A stretch of DNA of 64,000 bases, taken from Hirudo medicinalis (lineage: Eukaryota; Annelida; Clitellata; Hirudinida; Hirudinidae). The stretch lies in NCBI GenBank assembly GCA_011800805.1, contig MPNW01000004.1, positions 142,858 through 206,857 of the forward strand, written 5' to 3'. Shown here piece after piece: positions 59,854 through 64,000 of the stretch; within the stretch, counting starts at the first letter, position 1; the number at the start of each line of letters is the position of its first letter. The translations under genes were made by a program, and so were the position numbers. The notes beneath the pieces are model-generated. The model was not told the DNA's origin and made no database searches. It worked only from the letters and a program-made list of their open reading frames with translations.

Positions 59854-61827
59854 CTACAGGAGTTGGAATCGCAGATAATTCTTGAGGAAAGTAGGAATGG
59901 GCAGCTTGTCGATGTTCTCACTGCTCACGCACCGGAGCACGGTCCTTCTGCAGTCGTGCTGTAGGGATGGAACTGTTTCAAACAAGATAAACTTCAAACC
60001 TCCTTTTACAAAAGCATTAACTGTAATTAAAAATGTATTTCAAGTTATGCTAAATTTCAACAGCGCAACGAATTTAATAACCGGCTTGCTTAAGGCCCGC
60101 AACATATTCCTCAAGTAAATATTACATTCATAACAGTTCCAACAATCCAAACATAATGAAATAAATTCACAAATGCTTCAAAGGTCATAAAACTTGACAT
60201 AATTTAACAAATGGAGAATAAGAGTCGGTGTTGAGCAAAATTTTCAAGATTGGGTAAGTATCTTGAAGTAGAATGCTATGCTTGGTTCAGCAGGAATAAG
60301 CCCTAACACTACAAATTAATTTATGGTCACGACTCCATTTCAGATTTATGAATAAAGTTTAAAGATCTTATCAGAAAGCATATTAATAAACCTAATTCAG
60401 TTTGGGTTAATGTTGGGAAACTTCAAGTATTTTCTGATGATGGATCCATAAGAAGTATTGACTAATTTGCAATTGGAATGTTTGAATTCCACAGATGAGC
60501 AATTAAAGACTGGAAGTCAAAATTGTGGCAAGTCTATACACAATAGAAATTTGAAATTCAATGACCAGCAGCAAGCTGCTTTTTTATAGAAACAAGGAAA
60601 CTATATTTCAAAGCAGTGTTGTCAAGCTTTTTAGTTTTGCTTTTGATTTATTCTTGCTCTATTGTTGTGGTAAGTTTTGACCCACAGGTGGAATTATCTT
60701 TATTTGATAGACATTAATAATAATAATACAGGTTATGGATTGAAATAGTCTTCATGGCAATAACCAACAATGCCATAAATATTCCAAACCTACCAACCGC
60801 ACACCACTTGTATTATTCGAACTTGTTTCGTGGTGCCATAGACATCCACAACAGCCCTCAATGGGGCATCTTTATATGGAATGTCCCTGGCCCATGGTCC
60901 TATGTCTTCCCCATTAATGATGAAATGCAGGTCAGCCACATCTCCTCGAACAGTATACATGATGCCAATCCTACTCCCCACATCTGTTGGAAGAATATTG
61001 GGATCCGTAGAAAAATCACAGATATTGTCGCTCATTGAGTCACTGCCCTGACTCGAACTCTTTTGCCTTTGGGAGGGTCGCAGCATGAATCGACTGACAA
61101 CACCCTGTCAAAGGCCAAACATTAAAGTATGTTGAAGCATCACTATATTTGTATTTACTTAATGTCTTATGAACTACCAAATTTGTAAAGCAAACATTTG
61201 ACCCAAAAGACAAAAGCCTAAAGGTAACTTCACATTTAAGCAAAGAAGAGAAAATGTTTAATTTGTAATATTGTCATCCATTAACAGATCTGACACACCT
61301 GATATGTTTGAATGTAATCCCCATCACCTAATATGGGAGTGTAGTAAGATACTGTTTCAGTAAGTTCAGAGGATCCAAGCCTCTCATTCCTAGAGCTATA
61401 ACCATCTCCAGCTCCAGCAGTAAAATTACTTGAATCAGAAGTACGACTATGCATAGATGTGGCTGCAAATATCCAGCTCTTCTTATGATGAATATTGGCC
61501 AAATCAGGAAGGGCATAAAAGGGCAACTGAAAGTTATCATTTGGATCGAGCTGAGTGAGGCCAAGCCGAAGGTGACCACTCCAACCTCTTTCGTTCTTTT
61601 CTATTTCAATGAGGAACAGCTCCATTGGGTGTAATGGCTATTAATGACGTTTTTTTTGAAAATCATTTGAAAAATTGAAATATTTGTCAAAAAGGTACAG
61701 TTTCAAAAAGGCCAACCTTTTCGCTAAAGGTTATACCATGCGCAAAACTGCTGTGTCTTTGAGCTATGGTGTGAAAAACTTTCAATACTATGTTATCGCC
61801 ATGATGGGAATGAAACCTTTGAGACAT
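59854..61827 (-). CDS. NEURL2: Neuralized-like protein 2 (NHR domain plus SOCS box)
   Basis: Coding exons are about 61827-61718, 61651 to about 61303, 61108 to about 60793 and about 59971-59854. The start is the ATG at 61827 ([12 protein letters not shown]). The neuralized homology repeat is complete: [30 protein letters not shown], a long insert, [17 protein letters not shown], and [16 protein letters not shown]. The last exon restores a SOCS box ([16 protein letters not shown], then [14 protein letters not shown]), aligning with human NEURL2. The donor GCG|GTTGGT with acceptor GAAACAG gives the right phase, so the apparent early stop near 60780 is intronic. In vertebrates NEURL2 (Ozz) is the substrate receptor of an Elongin BC-Cullin ubiquitin ligase in muscle. 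It lies head to head with PPP1R37. Confidence 0.92.
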
Positions 61828-62469
61828 GATAGATGTAAATCTTTTTAATCCGTCCGCAGCCAGCTACCCTTACGGTAGGCTAATATAATTGCGAAGAATT
61901 ATCAACAAAACTCGACCAATCTCAAACCCCACTGAGGAAAGTGAACTGTTGTGATTGACAACAAAAAGCGAAACGCGCCCGATCAGTAAACTTCGGGGTA
62001 GTGGATCATTAAGTTTATTTTAACTACTTAATTTTCATTGAAGATTTTTTTAGGCAAGTGTTTTAATGTAGGAACTTATTTTTATTAAAGGAAATTTGTC
62101 ACAATACCATTACTAATTTGCATAACAACAATGTTATAAGCTACTACGTAGCAGATGAATATTAATAAAGTACATTCAACATATTTTATAAATATGAACA
62201 TCAAAATAACATCTCATAGAAAGAATAAACAAAATTTTATTTTAAAAAATTACAAATTATATTATTTTAAAATAAAATATCAGGTTTTAATGATGTTCTT
62301 GACTATTTTTAGAAATCGTCGATGCGATTATCAACGCAAGGCTTAGGCGAGGTTGATGTTTTAGAATGGCTTTACACTGTGGGATGCCCAAGCGCCTTTA
62401 CAATTTTATAAGAATCATATGATGCTAGGCCTCTTTATTTAACTTGACGAGCGCTTTAAGCATCTTCAA
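61828..62469. promoter_or_regulatory. Divergent region between NEURL2 and PPP1R37
   Basis: About 640 bp between opposite start codons, holding both promoters and 5' untranslated regions. The half near NEURL2 is richer in CpG; the half near PPP1R37 is very A+T-rich. Confidence 0.5.
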
Positions 62470-64000
62470 ATGGATATGATACATATTTTTCATGGTTCAC
62501 TGACAATAGAGGACAAAGCATCAGCAGGTACGGGAAATGTGCGATTTTCATCCAGTGACACGGACATTTCTCTCTCGTCTTCATCAATCATGTCATCCTC
62601 TTCATCCATGTCGCTCTTCAGCTTCGACGGAGTCGAACCTGCTACATTGTCGACTTCGAACGTCGTTTTGCCCACCAATAATGCAATATCTCATAGTGAT
62701 AGTAGAGAGGATTTTCCATCTGAAGTTGGAACGGTTGGGAAGAAACAGGATGACAACCACTCCCTTTTACCAGGTTGTCCTGATCGTCTTCACACTGAAA
62801 ACTTTTATGCCATAAAAAATCAAATTACAAATGAAGGTGGTAATGTATCTAATGCCAACTCTGAAAACCTAGAGCCAACTCAGAATGCCTCGAGATCCAA
62901 TGATGGTGATAATAAACCTAATGAAGGGCAAAGTGTTACATCCCACCATACCCATGAAGTTGACCAATCGAAGCTGTTATATCTTGATGATTCAACTTTC
63001 CAAATGAACTTAAAAAATTTGACACAGTGTGAGAGCTTCTGTAAAGAGTTAGAAAAGAAAAAACTGGAAAAAACTGGATATGTCATCTGTGATCTTGATC
63101 CTGATGATGGGCTCACCAATATAACCAAAATGTCAAATGTCAACTTACTTGACTCTGTTGTCATGGTTGCAAACTCTAATTTGACCCAGGAAGTAACCAA
63201 ACCACAAAATGCAACAGACTCTCAAAGTGTCTTTTCATTGACTGAAAGCCTAACTATCTATGAAGAGGGTTTAGCAAATGTTGCCAATGAAAACATTCAT
63301 GCTGAAACAAGCAGTCAGGAGACAGGCTTCTCACAAATATCTAGTGAGAATAACGAGGGCACAATATCATCTCATCCTAACAAAAGAGGCCATCGTGTCA
63401 AGTTTCCGAGCGATGACAAGCTCATTACTGGTTATGTCTTCCCTGCTGTGCCATGGAAAAATCGTAAGTTGTTCAGTTCACAGAGGAATTTGAGATGTTA
63501 TTATGGATATTCTTGGACATTTTTACTTTTCTTACATTTGCAAATAGCTTTCATTATTTGAACTTACAGTAATGTCTATTTTATAAAATGTCAAATAACT
63601 TGATTGTGGGTGGCCATTTATGGTCACATTTGCAGCTATTTTAATGTAATTATAATAATATTTGTTGCATGTTCTTAAAGCATCAGTTTGTCATTTTGCT
63701 CATCTTTGCTTCTGCAAAGTTTAAATCAGTCGCTCGATAATTATTTAAATTGAATGATTACTCATGTGATTCTTCACAGATGTAAAGTATCATATGTTCA
63801 TTGCTTGTGAAATGTTAATTAGTCAATTAATGTTTTATTTAGTTTTATCTTTTTTTTTATATATTTGGATCCATTTATTTTCAGCCCTAGAATGCTCCAC
63901 AGATGAGTTGATCTCTTCCTATTTAGAATCCTGCTCCAAATATGACACTCCTCCATCTGAGATCATTTTGTCCCAGTTGAGGGTGAGGATGTTAATATTC
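62470..64000 (+). CDS. PPP1R37: Protein phosphatase 1 regulatory subunit 37, 5' part
   Basis: First exon about 62470-63463, second 63885-63982; the gene runs out of the window. The long N-terminus is Ser-rich and poorly ordered. It ends in a PP1-docking RVxF motif (HRVKF), followed by the conserved region FPSDDKLITGYVFPAVPW. The next exon gives STDELISSYLESCSKYDTPP and then a leucine-rich start. This order (RVxF, FPSD..I..G....PW, DE.I..Y...C) matches human PPP1R37, whose leucine-rich repeats follow directly; they must lie beyond 64000. PPP1R37 binds and inhibits protein phosphatase 1. The true start could be a later ATG or an upstream exon. The N-terminal extension of about 320 residues is much longer than in human. 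Confidence 0.85.

Noticed and set aside
59617..60118. Short plus-strand frames between the AT-hook gene and NEURL2
   Set aside because: They show no motif, and one overlaps the NEURL2 SOCS-box exon on the other strand.
60754..61038. Plus-strand frame opposite the NEURL2 exons
   Set aside because: It is antisense to the conserved NHR domain and has no motif of its own.

Overview
This window is animal nuclear DNA. The genes are split by many short GT-AG introns, the DNA is A+T-rich, and the families are metazoan (cyclin C, TRAP-beta, YIPF, NEURL2, PPP1R37, RING-NHL, THAP-like fingers). Together with an ankyrin-WGR-PARP protein and a dense load of SINE, LINE and hAT remnants, this fits an invertebrate, plausibly a protostome such as a lophotrochozoan. 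The sequence does not fix the phylum. One run of Ns (17019-17539) marks an assembly gap.

Layout. 1-13.7 kb (+): 3' part of a many-exon ankyrin-WGR-PARP gene whose introns hold a LINE relic, a foldback element and SINEs. 14.5-16.0 kb (-): translocon-associated protein beta. 16.7-21.3 kb (+): YIPF1/2 Golgi protein, with the gap, a tRNA-like sequence and a hAT relic in its introns. 21.9-24.0 kb (-): CCDC117-like gene. 24.6-25.5 kb: LINE debris. 26.0-26.4 kb (-): a 97-residue membrane protein, head to head with a RING-NHL gene (26.7-29.5 kb, +) that carries a frameshift. 29.5-31.4 kb: intergenic DNA with an unexplained CpG-rich block. 31.4-44.5 kb (-): a giant, nearly intronless Asp/Asn/Ser-rich reading frame broken by three single-base shifts. 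45.2-48.4 kb (+): cyclin C. 49.3-50.2 kb (+) and 51.5-52.2 kb (-): tail-to-tail paralogues joining a THAP-like module to C2H2 fingers. 54.1-58.5 kb (+): large AT-hook protein of unknown family. 59.9-61.8 kb (-): NEURL2. 62.5-64.0 kb (+): 5' part of PPP1R37.

The genes do not form one pathway. Several are head-to-head pairs (SSR2/YIPF, small membrane protein/RING-NHL, giant gene/CCNC, NEURL2/PPP1R37) and probably share promoter regions. Nuclear and chromatin functions are frequent (PARP, cyclin C of the Mediator kinase module, THAP-like factors, AT-hook protein), and two genes are ubiquitin-ligase components (RING-NHL, NEURL2).

Five single-base frameshifts interrupt otherwise clean coding sequence. 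Four lie at homopolymer runs, so draft-assembly indels are the leading explanation. The best candidates for something undescribed are the THAP-like/C2H2 pair, the giant acidic protein, and a SINE family in which one copy ends in the same tail as a LINE in this window.
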